From positions 1 to 6,960 of the forward strand of contig SLKH01000313.1 of assembly GCA_007134665.1 (NCBI GenBank): DNA of 6,960 nt. The letters run 5' to 3'. Below, in pieces: positions 1 to 6,667 of this stretch (position 1 is its first letter; each line of letters starts with the position of its first letter). The stretch is from Balneolaceae bacterium. GTDB taxonomy: Bacteria > Bacteroidota > Rhodothermia > Balneolales > Balneolaceae. Made by a program: the position numbers and the translations under genes. The notes under the pieces were generated by a model that did no database searches, was not told the origin of the DNA, and saw only the letters and a program-made list of their open reading frames with translations.

Positions 1-190
1 CCTGAATTTGTATATCATCTGTAATTCTCATCATTCCGCTGATTCCTGAAGCAGGAAATGTACCCTGAAATCCAACACCATATCTGAACCGTTCTATTTC
101 AGTTTCAGTTGCATCCTGTTGAGCCTGAGCCTGAAGCATACAGGGAACAAACAAAACGGATAGAATTGCAATCGCAACGAGCTTTTTCAT
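1..190 (-). CDS. Exported protein, probable outer-membrane beta-barrel (N-terminal part, cut by window edge)
   Basis: Reading leftward from an ATG at 190, 63 codons stay open to the window edge, so only the N-terminus is visible. The protein begins MKKLVAIAILSVLF and continues to CMLQAQAQQD. That is a classic Sec signal peptide: two lysines, a hydrophobic core, and an AQA signal peptidase I site, so cleavage is likely after about residue 24. A cysteine at residue 17 is preceded by proline and does not make a convincing lipobox. The first mature residues contain YGVGFQGTFPASGISGMMRI, an aromatic/glycine alternation like the first strands of outer-membrane beta-barrel proteins; that assignment is an inference. 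The start is well supported by a strong ribosome binding site (AGGAGG, 6 bases upstream). It is transcribed divergently from the alcohol dehydrogenase. Export is fairly certain; family and function are not. Confidence 0.75.
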   Translation of the reverse strand, partial: MKKLVAIAILSVLFVPCMLQAQAQQDATETEIERFRYGVGFQGTFPASGISGMMRITDDIQIQ

Positions 191-196
191 ATTACC

Positions 197-202
197 CCTC
201 CT
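197..202 (-). promoter_or_regulatory. Strong Shine-Dalgarno site of the exported-protein gene
   Basis: On the minus strand the sequence GAGGAGGGGTAAT stands directly before the ATG at 190. AGGAGG occupies 202-197, leaving a 6-base spacer. It fixes the start of the exported protein. It is notable because none of the six other gene starts in the window has a comparable site. Confidence 0.8.
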
Positions 203-306
203 CTTATTTATGGATATATACCTAATTAGTAACGCTTTGCAGGATAATAAAACAAATAAAGGTAGAGTCAAATTAAAAAGTGTATTTTTAAAAAATGACT
301 TTATAC

Positions 307-336
307 TTGTCCTGTAATAACTATTTCATTGATAAT
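307..336 (+). promoter_or_regulatory. Possible promoter of the alcohol dehydrogenase gene
   Basis: TTGTCC (307-312) and GATAAT (331-336), separated by 18 bases, resemble a sigma-70-type -35/-10 pair and would start transcription about 15 bases before the ATG at 358. The surrounding 191-357 region is AT-rich and lies between two divergent genes, so promoters for both are expected there. I found no clear match to the Bacteroidota-type TTTG / TAnnTTTG promoter on either strand. This is a weak call made by eye. Confidence 0.2.
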
Positions 337-357
337 TAACTTGAAATAATCCAGCCT

Positions 358-1386
358 ATGAAATCCATGCAAATTGACTCTGTTTCCAAAGTGGGCTCTA
401 ATCAGATGCCTCTCAGATTTACGGATAATCCTATGCCTGGTATTGATGATGATGAGCTGCTGGTTAAAATATCAGTATGTGGTGTTTGTCACACTGAACT
501 GGATGAAATAGAAGGCCGGACACCACCGCCTGTCTTTCCTGTTATACCCGGGCACCAGGTTGTTGGGTGGGTGGAAAAAGTGGGGAGTAATGTGGCCGGA
601 TTTAATCATGGTGACAGAGTAGGTATTGCCTGGATTTTTTCTGCATGTGGCAAATGTGAACTTTGTTTGAAGGGGAATGAAAATTTGTGTGATCATTTTC
701 GGGCAACTGGTAGAGATGTGAATGGCGGATATGCAGAATATATGTCAGTTTCCGCTCAGTTTGTCTACAGAATTCCAGACACGTTAAGTGATGTTGAAGC
801 AGCTCCGTTATTATGTGCAGGTGCGATAGGATACCGTTCTCTTGAACTTACCGGGATTGAAAACGGAGATCGTTTGGGATTGACCGGATTTGGAGCATCC
901 GGGCATCTGGTACTAAGGCTTGTGAAGCACATATATCCGGAGAGCGATGTATATGTTTTTGCAAGAAATCCGGATGAACGGGAATTTGCAGTAGATAACG
1001 GAGCTGTCTGGGCTGGCGATACCCAGGAGGAATCACCGGATAAATTGCACGCTATTATCGACACAACTCCGGTTTGGAAACCGGTCGTTGAAGCATTGAA
1101 AAACCTTCTCCCGGCCGGCCGCCTTGTGATTAATGCAATCAGAAAGGAGGATTCCGATATAGATTATTTGTTACGGATTAACTATCCGGAACATCTCTGG
1201 ATGGAAAAGGAGGTTAAATCAGTTGCAAATGTTACCAGAAAGGATGTAACCAGGATGCTTGAAGCTGCCGCTGAGTATGACATCAAGCCGGATGTTCAGC
1301 TTTATGGCCTGGAAGATGCGAACCGGGCACTTACGGATTTGAAACTTGGATCTGTAAAAGGTGCAAAAGTGCTTCGAATTCAATAG
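358..1386 (+). CDS. Zinc-dependent medium-chain alcohol dehydrogenase (AdhP/COG1064-like)
   Basis: A 342-residue enzyme of the medium-chain dehydrogenase/reductase superfamily, expected to interconvert alcohols and aldehydes or ketones with a nicotinamide cofactor in the cytoplasm. The GroES-like catalytic domain comes first. Likely catalytic zinc ligands are C44 (in CGVCHTELDE), H66 (in PGHQVVG) and C153 (in APLLCAG). The structural zinc site is the four-cysteine lobe C97, C100, C103, C111. The Rossmann domain carries GFGASG at 177-182. Length is normal for the family. Two oddities: glutamine follows H66 where many relatives have glutamate, and the end of the second Rossmann strand reads FARNPDER with no acidic residue, which may favour NADPH. 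No Shine-Dalgarno is seen before the ATG; M4 is a possible alternative start. The GntR gene follows 115 bases downstream and could regulate it. The family is secure; the substrate is unknown. Confidence 0.92.
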   Translation: MKSMQIDSVSKVGSNQMPLRFTDNPMPGIDDDELLVKISVCGVCHTELDEIEGRTPPPVFPVIPGHQVVGWVEKVGSNVAGFNHGDRVGIAWIFSACGKCELCLKGNENLCDHFRATGRDVNGGYAEYMSVSAQFVYRIPDTLSDVEAAPLLCAGAIGYRSLELTGIENGDRLGLTGFGASGHLVLRLVKHIYPESDVYVFARNPDEREFAVDNGAVWAGDTQEESPDKLHAIIDTTPVWKPVVEALKNLLPAGRLVINAIRKEDSDIDYLLRINYPEHLWMEKEVKSVANVTRKDVTRMLEAAAEYDIKPDVQLYGLEDANRALTDLKLGSVKGAKVLRIQ

Positions 1387-1501
1387 TGAATAGTTCTATA
1401 AGGCATACACAGATAGTGGCCAATAGAGAGCCAAATAAGAAATCCGGGCGAATAATTCACACGATTGTAAACTGACAAGGGAACCTGTACCTTCATGCTG
1501 T

Positions 1502-2395
1502 ATGAAACATTCAGCCAAACATATTGCCGACAGAATCCGGTTAATGATTGCTACAAAACAGTTCCAGGTTGGAGAACTACTCCCTTCCACCCGAGATCTT
1601 GGGCGGCAGCTCGAAGCGAGCTTTCATACAGTTCGCAAAGCATATCACATGCTTGTTGATGAAGGGCTAATCAGGAGTGAAAAAGGACGCGGGTTTGTGG
1701 TCACCAGGCAAAATACCAACCTCGATAAGTCTGAACGGCTCGAAACGGGAGCTGAAAAGATGAAATTACTGCTTGAAGAACTGGTAGGGTACGGCCTTGA
1801 TGAAACTGAAATTGAAATTCTGTTTGAAGAACAAATCAGTTTTATGGAGTGGCCGGATCGAATTCAAAGCTGCGCTGCAGTTGGTGAAACAGCGGAACTC
1901 GGCGGGATGCTATCGGAAGCGATCCGCCAGCAAATTGGGGTCAGAAGCAATGTTATGCAGGCCGATGCCTACCATGAAGCAGTTAAATATGATGCACTTT
2001 TTGTACCGATTCATCTGTTTGGGAGTTACCGCGAATTAAGTGATTCTCATTTGATTCTTCCGGTGATTTATACATTCGATCCCGAGATACTTTTGTCAAT
2101 CATTGACAGGGCTGCAATAGAAACAATTGGCCTGGTAACTTCTGATGATAAAACGATCACAAAACTGATCAGTGACCTCAAGACAGCGATCAAATATGAA
2201 GGTTCATTTGTGGCTGGTGCAACGTACGGAAAATCACTGCCCTTGTTCGTACGGTCAACAGATCTTATTCTTTATACACCGGCAAGTGCCAAATTGATCG
2301 AACAAAAAATACCTGAAAAGCGGCGATTAAAGCTGCAGTACATGATCTCCGAAAAGAGTGCTGAGACAATCCGGGCTGAGTTATGGGATCAGTAA
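1502..2395 (+). CDS. GntR-family transcriptional regulator with long C-terminal sensor-like domain
   Basis: A 297-residue DNA-binding regulator. Residues 3-68 form a GntR winged helix: HIADRIRLMI, then LPSTRDLGRQLEASFHTVRK as the helix-turn-helix, then the EGLIRSEKGRGFVV wing. It is followed by an amphipathic linker (about 74-115) and by about 180 residues of alternating helices and strands, with segments such as YDALFVPIHLFG, IGLVTSDD and STDLILYTPAS. This pattern resembles the two-lobed, binding-protein-like C-termini of some longer YtrA-branch GntR proteins, rather than the short tail of YtrA itself, the MocR aminotransferase domain, or the UTRA and FCD domains. It probably senses a small molecule, which cannot be named. 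It lies 115 bases after the alcohol dehydrogenase and 90 before the helicase on the same strand, so either may be a target. The ATG is the first usable start; no Shine-Dalgarno is visible. Confidence 0.88.
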   Translation: MKHSAKHIADRIRLMIATKQFQVGELLPSTRDLGRQLEASFHTVRKAYHMLVDEGLIRSEKGRGFVVTRQNTNLDKSERLETGAEKMKLLLEELVGYGLDETEIEILFEEQISFMEWPDRIQSCAAVGETAELGGMLSEAIRQQIGVRSNVMQADAYHEAVKYDALFVPIHLFGSYRELSDSHLILPVIYTFDPEILLSIIDRAAIETIGLVTSDDKTITKLISDLKTAIKYEGSFVAGATYGKSLPLFVRSTDLILYTPASAKLIEQKIPEKRRLKLQYMISEKSAETIRAELWDQ

Positions 2396-2485
2396 GTGAA
2401 ATCGATGATGAAAACTGTAGGATCAGTCATTCATTTTCTGAATAATTCTTAAAATTCGATATCGTTTCCCGTATCTTTTCAGCCT

Positions 2486-4432
2486 ATGAAACGAACAGGG
2501 GAAATGGATATCGAGAATTTATTTGAGCAGGCGATTTCTGCTTTGGAAAAAGAGATTGAAACAGTCCGTGAACGCCCTTCCTCTGATGTTCTGTTCCGCG
2601 GAGAATTACAGGCAGAAACAGCCGGTGATTCAAAGCCTGCTGATTATCAGTTTGAAAGTGATCAACAAGGGATACGTTTTGCTGAAGAGATAAAGGCGAT
2701 CATAGGATCAAAAAACTGGATCGTTACACCGGTTACTTATGATAAGAAATCAGTTGTACTTAGATTTCCGGAAAATATTGGTTCAGAGATTACTGAAGTG
2801 CAGGTTGAGTGGGAGAATGATTTTGTACTCCAGCGTACAAAACAGGAACTCATGAGGCTGGAAACCGCAGAAAAAAAAGTAATCGAACGGATTGAAAGAT
2901 TATTTCGCCCAAAGGTTCTAAAAGTGCCATTTCATCGGGAAATTAAGGATGACGGCAATAGAAATCGAGCGCAGAAATCTGCAATCGAAAAATCGATGCA
3001 AAACAGGACGGTATTCATCTGGGGCCCTCCCGGAACAGGTAAAACTGCAACTCTTGGCTATGTTATAGCAAATTATCTGAATAATGGTAAACGCGTATTA
3101 TTTGCATCAAATACAAATCGGGCTGTGGATGTAGGATTGTTGAGCGTTATGCAGGCCGCTGTTAATATCGGCCTTAATCCGGAGGATACTGGTATAACCC
3201 GCTATGGTGAACCAGCACTTGATGATCAGCATATTGAAAAAGTGTCATTTGACCGTCAGATTGAAAAACTTGTTGAAAAACGTCGTGAAAAAGCTGCTGA
3301 ATGGAGTAGCCTTCTTGATCGTGAAAAACAGATAAAAGAATTTGTGGAAAAACGTCTGCGCGATGGTAAACAACCGACAGCAAAGCATAATATGGAACTT
3401 GAGTTCATCGATGAGAAAATCCGATCGATTGGCGGCCGTGAGAAGCTTGAGGAGTTGACTGAAGAACTGGAACACGTTAATGAACATATTGAACTCAAAA
3501 AATGCCAGTTGGTTGCCACAACATTAGCCAAAGTTTGTACTTCTGAACTGTTTTTTGATCATACTTTTGATGCTGTGGTAATTGACGAAGGCTCGATGGC
3601 CAGTTTACCGTACCTGATGGTATTGGCGTCAAAAGCGAAATGGCACCTGGTAATTGTAGGTGATCCGATGCAGTTGCCGCCCATCTCGGTAACAGACGAT
3701 CAGGACGCCCGTAAATTTCTTGAAAAAGATATATTTACAACTGTTTCGGAAGCTGAAACATCTGAGCAGCTTTTTAACTGGCATGACCGGAATCCGGAAT
3801 TTACGTGTTTTTTTGATACCCAGTATCGGCTTGAAGCATCTCTTGCAGATGTCATCAGTACCGTTTTTTATGAAGTGAGGCTTAAAACGGATAAGCTTAA
3901 CGGCGGCCTGGAAACCCTGAAAGGAGGCCGGGCATATCATCTGATCGATACATCACGCTATAATCCGGTACTAACTCAGAAATCGAATGAGCGGCGTTTT
4001 CAGCCCGTGAATCTTGTACATCAGGAAGTTATTGAAAGATTGATCGGCAATATGATATCGCAGGGTATAGTACCCGAGGATATCGGTGTGATGGTTCCGT
4101 TTCGAAGTACTGTTTATGATCTGAAGGGACGGCTTTATGAAGCAAATCTGAAAGAAGTGGAAGTGGGAACGATACATACATTCCAGGGACGTGAAAAACC
4201 GTATATTATATTTGATACGGTCATGAGCGGTGAGTCGCAAAGAGGAAGAATTCGTCACTATTCCGTACGTCCGCTTGATGAAACCAAAAACGGTCTGAGT
4301 GTGCCGAGACTGCTAAACGTTGCTTTTTCTCGAAGTCAGAAGGAGTTAATGGTACTTGCTGATATGAGGCATATCGAAAAGATGTATGGCAATAAATTTC
4401 TGGGAAAATTGCTTTCCAGGCTAAGAGCATAA
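2486..4432 (+). CDS. Superfamily 1 (Upf1/DNA2-like) DNA or RNA helicase
   Basis: A 648-residue ATP-dependent helicase with a complete SF1B motif set. A Q-motif-like NRAQKSAI lies at 160-167. Walker A is GPPGTGKT at 180-187, and motif Ia is FASNTNRAVD (206-215). Walker B / motif II is VVIDEGSM (364-371) and motif III is VGDPMQLPP (391-399). Motif IV has QYR at 446-448, motif V is GTIHTFQGRE (561-570), and motif VI is NVAFSRSQKE (611-620). A charged, helical, coiled-coil-like insert at about 250-340 fits the 1B/stalk region of Upf1-like enzymes. The first 140 residues hold a small beta-rich region with no nuclease motif that I can see. Translocation is expected to be 5' to 3', as in this family; whether the substrate is DNA or RNA is unknown. 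There is no Shine-Dalgarno at the ATG. M7 is an alternative start, but its GGGG lies too close. It converges with mnmD. Confidence 0.92.
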   Translation: MKRTGEMDIENLFEQAISALEKEIETVRERPSSDVLFRGELQAETAGDSKPADYQFESDQQGIRFAEEIKAIIGSKNWIVTPVTYDKKSVVLRFPENIGSEITEVQVEWENDFVLQRTKQELMRLETAEKKVIERIERLFRPKVLKVPFHREIKDDGNRNRAQKSAIEKSMQNRTVFIWGPPGTGKTATLGYVIANYLNNGKRVLFASNTNRAVDVGLLSVMQAAVNIGLNPEDTGITRYGEPALDDQHIEKVSFDRQIEKLVEKRREKAAEWSSLLDREKQIKEFVEKRLRDGKQPTAKHNMELEFIDEKIRSIGGREKLEELTEELEHVNEHIELKKCQLVATTLAKVCTSELFFDHTFDAVVIDEGSMASLPYLMVLASKAKWHLVIVGDPMQLPPISVTDDQDARKFLEKDIFTTVSEAETSEQLFNWHDRNPEFTCFFDTQYRLEASLADVISTVFYEVRLKTDKLNGGLETLKGGRAYHLIDTSRYNPVLTQKSNERRFQPVNLVHQEVIERLIGNMISQGIVPEDIGVMVPFRSTVYDLKGRLYEANLKEVEVGTIHTFQGREKPYIIFDTVMSGESQRGRIRHYSVRPLDETKNGLSVPRLLNVAFSRSQKELMVLADMRHIEKMYGNKFLGKLLSRLRA

Positions 4433-4476
4433 ACATGAATAGAAATTGATACTAAAAATGATCTCTTCTGAATGAT

Positions 4477-5262
4477 TTAACGAGTTTTACTGGAATTAAA
4501 CTCTCCGTTTCGGTAGCGTTCAGAGAGTCGGGCTTCATTTACTCTTTCCCAATTTGAAAGCTGGTCAGGGTCCGGTGATGCCAGTGTCATTTCACGTTTT
4601 CCAAGAGCTCCGGGTGCACGGGCTACCTTCCAGCCTGCAGACGCCATGGCTGCCCTGCCTGCCGATGATGCACCATATGTACAAAGAAGTGTATCCGGTT
4701 TACACATAGAAGAAAGTTCATTGAATACGAGGTCTGTCCATAGTTCAGGATTCACATCAGGCGAAAAAGGGTCAAAGAAAATCATGTCAAATTTGTAATC
4801 AGGTTTCGGAAATTCATTAAACGAACCGACGTACAGGTTGAACAGGACATTTTTCTTTAGCCGGATGGAATTATTCCCCGGTTTAAGATCACGAAAAATA
4901 CAGGCAAGAATCTCGGCAGCATTCGAGAGGTCAAGTTTTTCAGGATAATTCAGTTTTATAGCCTGTTCAAGTTTCAGAGGGAATGCTTCAACCGACTGAT
5001 AAGTAACTTGTGGAGCTGATTCCATTTTACTGAGATGTTCCATAAAAAGTAACAGGTTTAAGCCTGTTCCGAACCCGACCTCAAAAATATTGAAAGTATC
5101 TTTGTTGTTTAGCTTTTCTTTAATGCCGGGTGTGTCAAAAAAAACGTAGCGGCTCTCTGATATCGCACCATTCGGGTTATGAAAGTGCTGATGAAATTTT
5201 TCGGAATAAAGAGTATGAGATCCGTCCTGGCACAGACAGATTTTTGTACTATGAGTGCCCAT
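4477..5262 (-). CDS. mnmD: tRNA 5-methylaminomethyl-2-thiouridine34 methyltransferase, stand-alone MnmD
   Basis: A 261-residue SAM-dependent methyltransferase of the MnmC N-terminal / DUF752 family. It converts nm5(s2)U to mnm5(s2)U at the wobble position of certain tRNAs, the last step of the MnmE/MnmG pathway. Signature segments in order: DGSHTLYSEKFHQHFHNPNG (13-32), GAISESRYVF, the SAM-binding loop FEVGFGTGLN (60-69), FFDPFSPDVNPELW (162-175) at the active site, and PGALGKREM (217-225) near the end. The FAD-dependent oxidase domain of E. coli MnmC is absent, as in the stand-alone MnmD of many bacteria. I chose the ATG at 5262 because homologues begin about a dozen residues before DGSHTL. 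The frame is open for 24 more codons to an ATG at 5334, but that extension has no family-like sequence. It is convergent with the helicase and divergent from the M20 gene. Confidence 0.9.
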   Translation of the reverse strand: MGTHSTKICLCQDGSHTLYSEKFHQHFHNPNGAISESRYVFFDTPGIKEKLNNKDTFNIFEVGFGTGLNLLLFMEHLSKMESAPQVTYQSVEAFPLKLEQAIKLNYPEKLDLSNAAEILACIFRDLKPGNNSIRLKKNVLFNLYVGSFNEFPKPDYKFDMIFFDPFSPDVNPELWTDLVFNELSSMCKPDTLLCTYGASSAGRAAMASAGWKVARAPGALGKREMTLASPDPDQLSNWERVNEARLSERYRNGEFNSSKTR

Positions 5263-5389
5263 TTTATAAACTGTTTGAAAATTCCAGGTTCGAGAACGGA
5301 TTTTTAAGTTCCGGTTAACTGCACAGGATAACAACGAATATCACATCAAATTCTTATAAAATCTGTATGAATTGGTTAGAACAAGTTAC

Positions 5390-5407
5390 TACCTTCTTAT
5401 GAAGGTA
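5390..5407. repeat. Perfect inverted repeat (hairpin or operator) upstream of the M20 gene
   Basis: TACCTTC-TTAT-GAAGGTA is a perfect 7-bp inverted repeat with a 4-base loop, lying 25 bases before the ATG at 5433 in the mnmD/M20 divergent region. It could be the binding site of a dimeric regulator or a short 5'-leader hairpin in the M20 transcript. No run of T follows it on either strand, so it is not a typical intrinsic terminator. The symmetry is seen directly; the function is inferred. Confidence 0.45.
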
Positions 5408-5432
5408 AAATCCGAATAAGTCAAATCCTGAT

Positions 5433-6650
5433 ATGTCAATATCAAATGAGAATTTAAAGGAAAAAGCTATCGAATACTATGACTGGATGGTCCGGATACG
5501 GCGTCATATTCACCGAAATCCGGAAACCAGTTTCAATGAACACGATACAACCGGGTATATTATCAATGAACTCAATTCAATTGGAATACGGACTGAACGG
5601 CCGCTGAAAACCGGGTGTATAGGTATTTTGGAGGGGAAGAACAGTGAAAATGGGCCTGTGATTGCTTTAAGGGCAGATATTGATGCTTTAGCGATGAATG
5701 AAGAGGGAGAGCATAAAAAGGATTTTTTATCGGAAAGGCCCGGGGCAGCACATTGCTGTGGCCACGATGCACATACTGCCAATTTGCTTGGAGCCGCAAA
5801 AATTGTTTCAGATTTTAAAGATCATATTGACGGGAAGGTATTGTTCATCTTTCAGCCTGGTGAAGAGAAATTGCCGGGTGGCGGCCGGTTATTGTGTGAG
5901 TCCGGTTTTCTACATAAAATGGGTGTTGAAGAGATTTATGGGCTACACATGAGTCCGCAGTTCGAGCCGGGAACCATTGCTATTAAAAGTGGCCCGTTGA
6001 TGGCACGGCCCGATGAATTTGAAATAGAACTGATCGGACAAGCCGGCCATGCTGCTTCCCCGCAACTAACAATCGATCCGATTGTGATGGCAGCGGATGT
6101 GATCACCCGGTTCCAGACGGTTATCAGCCGTAATGTAGATCCGACAGAACCTGCAGTATTGACCGTTGGGAAAGTGGAAGCCGGATCAACCTATAATGTA
6201 ATTCCGGAGAAAGCTTTTTTAATTGGTACGGTTCGCAGTTTTAACCGGAAAACAGCCATGCTGATCAGGGACCGAATGGAACAAATAACAAAAAGTGTGG
6301 CTGAAGGTGCCGGCGGATCTTTTAAATTTGCATTTAATGAGGGTTACCCCGCTGTGAATAATGATGAAAGATTAACGTTGAAAGTGATGAAGCAGGCTAA
6401 GAAGCTGTATGGTGAAAATGCTGTCATTGAGCTTGAGAAGCCGATTATGGCAGGTGAGGATTTTGCTTTTTACCAGGAACATTTTCCCGGTGCTTTTTTC
6501 TTCCTTGGAAGCGGGAGTGACAAAGCCGGTTCTACCTGGAGCTGGCACCATCCGAAGTATAATATTGACGAAAAATGTTTTCTGACAGGGGCCCCTTTGA
6601 TGGCTTCTTTGGCATTAGGATTGAATTCAACGGATAATAACTCAGGGTAA
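5433..6650 (+). CDS. M20-family metallopeptidase / amidohydrolase (M20D, N-acyl-amino-acid hydrolase type)
   Basis: A 405-residue binuclear-metal amidohydrolase of the M20D type, the group that includes N-acyl-L-amino acid amidohydrolases, hippurate hydrolases and IAA-amino-acid hydrolases. It is expected to cleave an acyl-amide bond of an N-acylated amino acid or related compound. Visible motifs: RRHIHRNPE near the start (23-31), ALRADIDALAM (78-88), HCCGHDAHT with likely ligands C109 and H111, FQPGEE with general base E144 and ligand E145, GLHMSP with H172, GHAASP with H206 in the dimerisation lid, and MAGEDFAFY (339-347) followed by HHP at 372-374. All expected catalytic positions are present and the length is normal. 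No signal peptide, so cytoplasmic. The first ATG of the frame was taken; no Shine-Dalgarno is seen. A cupin gene follows 17 bases later, probably in the same operon. The natural substrate is not evident. Confidence 0.93.
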   Translation: MSISNENLKEKAIEYYDWMVRIRRHIHRNPETSFNEHDTTGYIINELNSIGIRTERPLKTGCIGILEGKNSENGPVIALRADIDALAMNEEGEHKKDFLSERPGAAHCCGHDAHTANLLGAAKIVSDFKDHIDGKVLFIFQPGEEKLPGGGRLLCESGFLHKMGVEEIYGLHMSPQFEPGTIAIKSGPLMARPDEFEIELIGQAGHAASPQLTIDPIVMAADVITRFQTVISRNVDPTEPAVLTVGKVEAGSTYNVIPEKAFLIGTVRSFNRKTAMLIRDRMEQITKSVAEGAGGSFKFAFNEGYPAVNNDERLTLKVMKQAKKLYGENAVIELEKPIMAGEDFAFYQEHFPGAFFFLGSGSDKAGSTWSWHHPKYNIDEKCFLTGAPLMASLALGLNSTDNNSG

Positions 6651-6667
6651 AAAAGAACTAAAATAAA

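Noticed and set aside
472..1064. Antisense open frames within the alcohol dehydrogenase (472-696, 765-1064, 848-1036, minus strand)
   Set aside because: They lie fully inside a gene with a complete set of family motifs, have no recognisable domains, and have Cys/Ser/Pro-rich compositions typical of antisense shadows.
1396..1590. 64-residue minus-strand open frame covering the ADH-GntR gap
   Set aside because: It overlaps the conserved N-terminus of the GntR winged helix on the other strand, has no Shine-Dalgarno site, and its product resembles no protein I recognise.
1797..2039. 80-residue plus-strand open frame inside the GntR gene
   Set aside because: It is an out-of-frame shadow within a continuous, well-supported coding region.
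2457..2464. CGATATCG palindrome in the GntR-helicase gap
   Set aside because: An 8-base palindrome is common by chance and shows no extended symmetry or promoter context.
3174..4258. Several minus-strand open frames opposite the helicase (69 to 103 residues)
   Set aside because: All lie opposite continuous SF1 helicase motifs; their Phe/Ser-rich products reflect antisense reading of Glu/Lys-rich helices.
4433..4476. Bidirectional terminator between the convergent helicase and mnmD genes
   Set aside because: Only a short AATGAT direct repeat is visible; there is no GC-rich hairpin with a T-tract on either strand.
5263..5334. 24-codon N-terminal extension of mnmD to an ATG at 5334
   Set aside because: The extension has no family-like residues, and MnmD homologues begin shortly before the DGSHTL motif, which fits the ATG at 5262.
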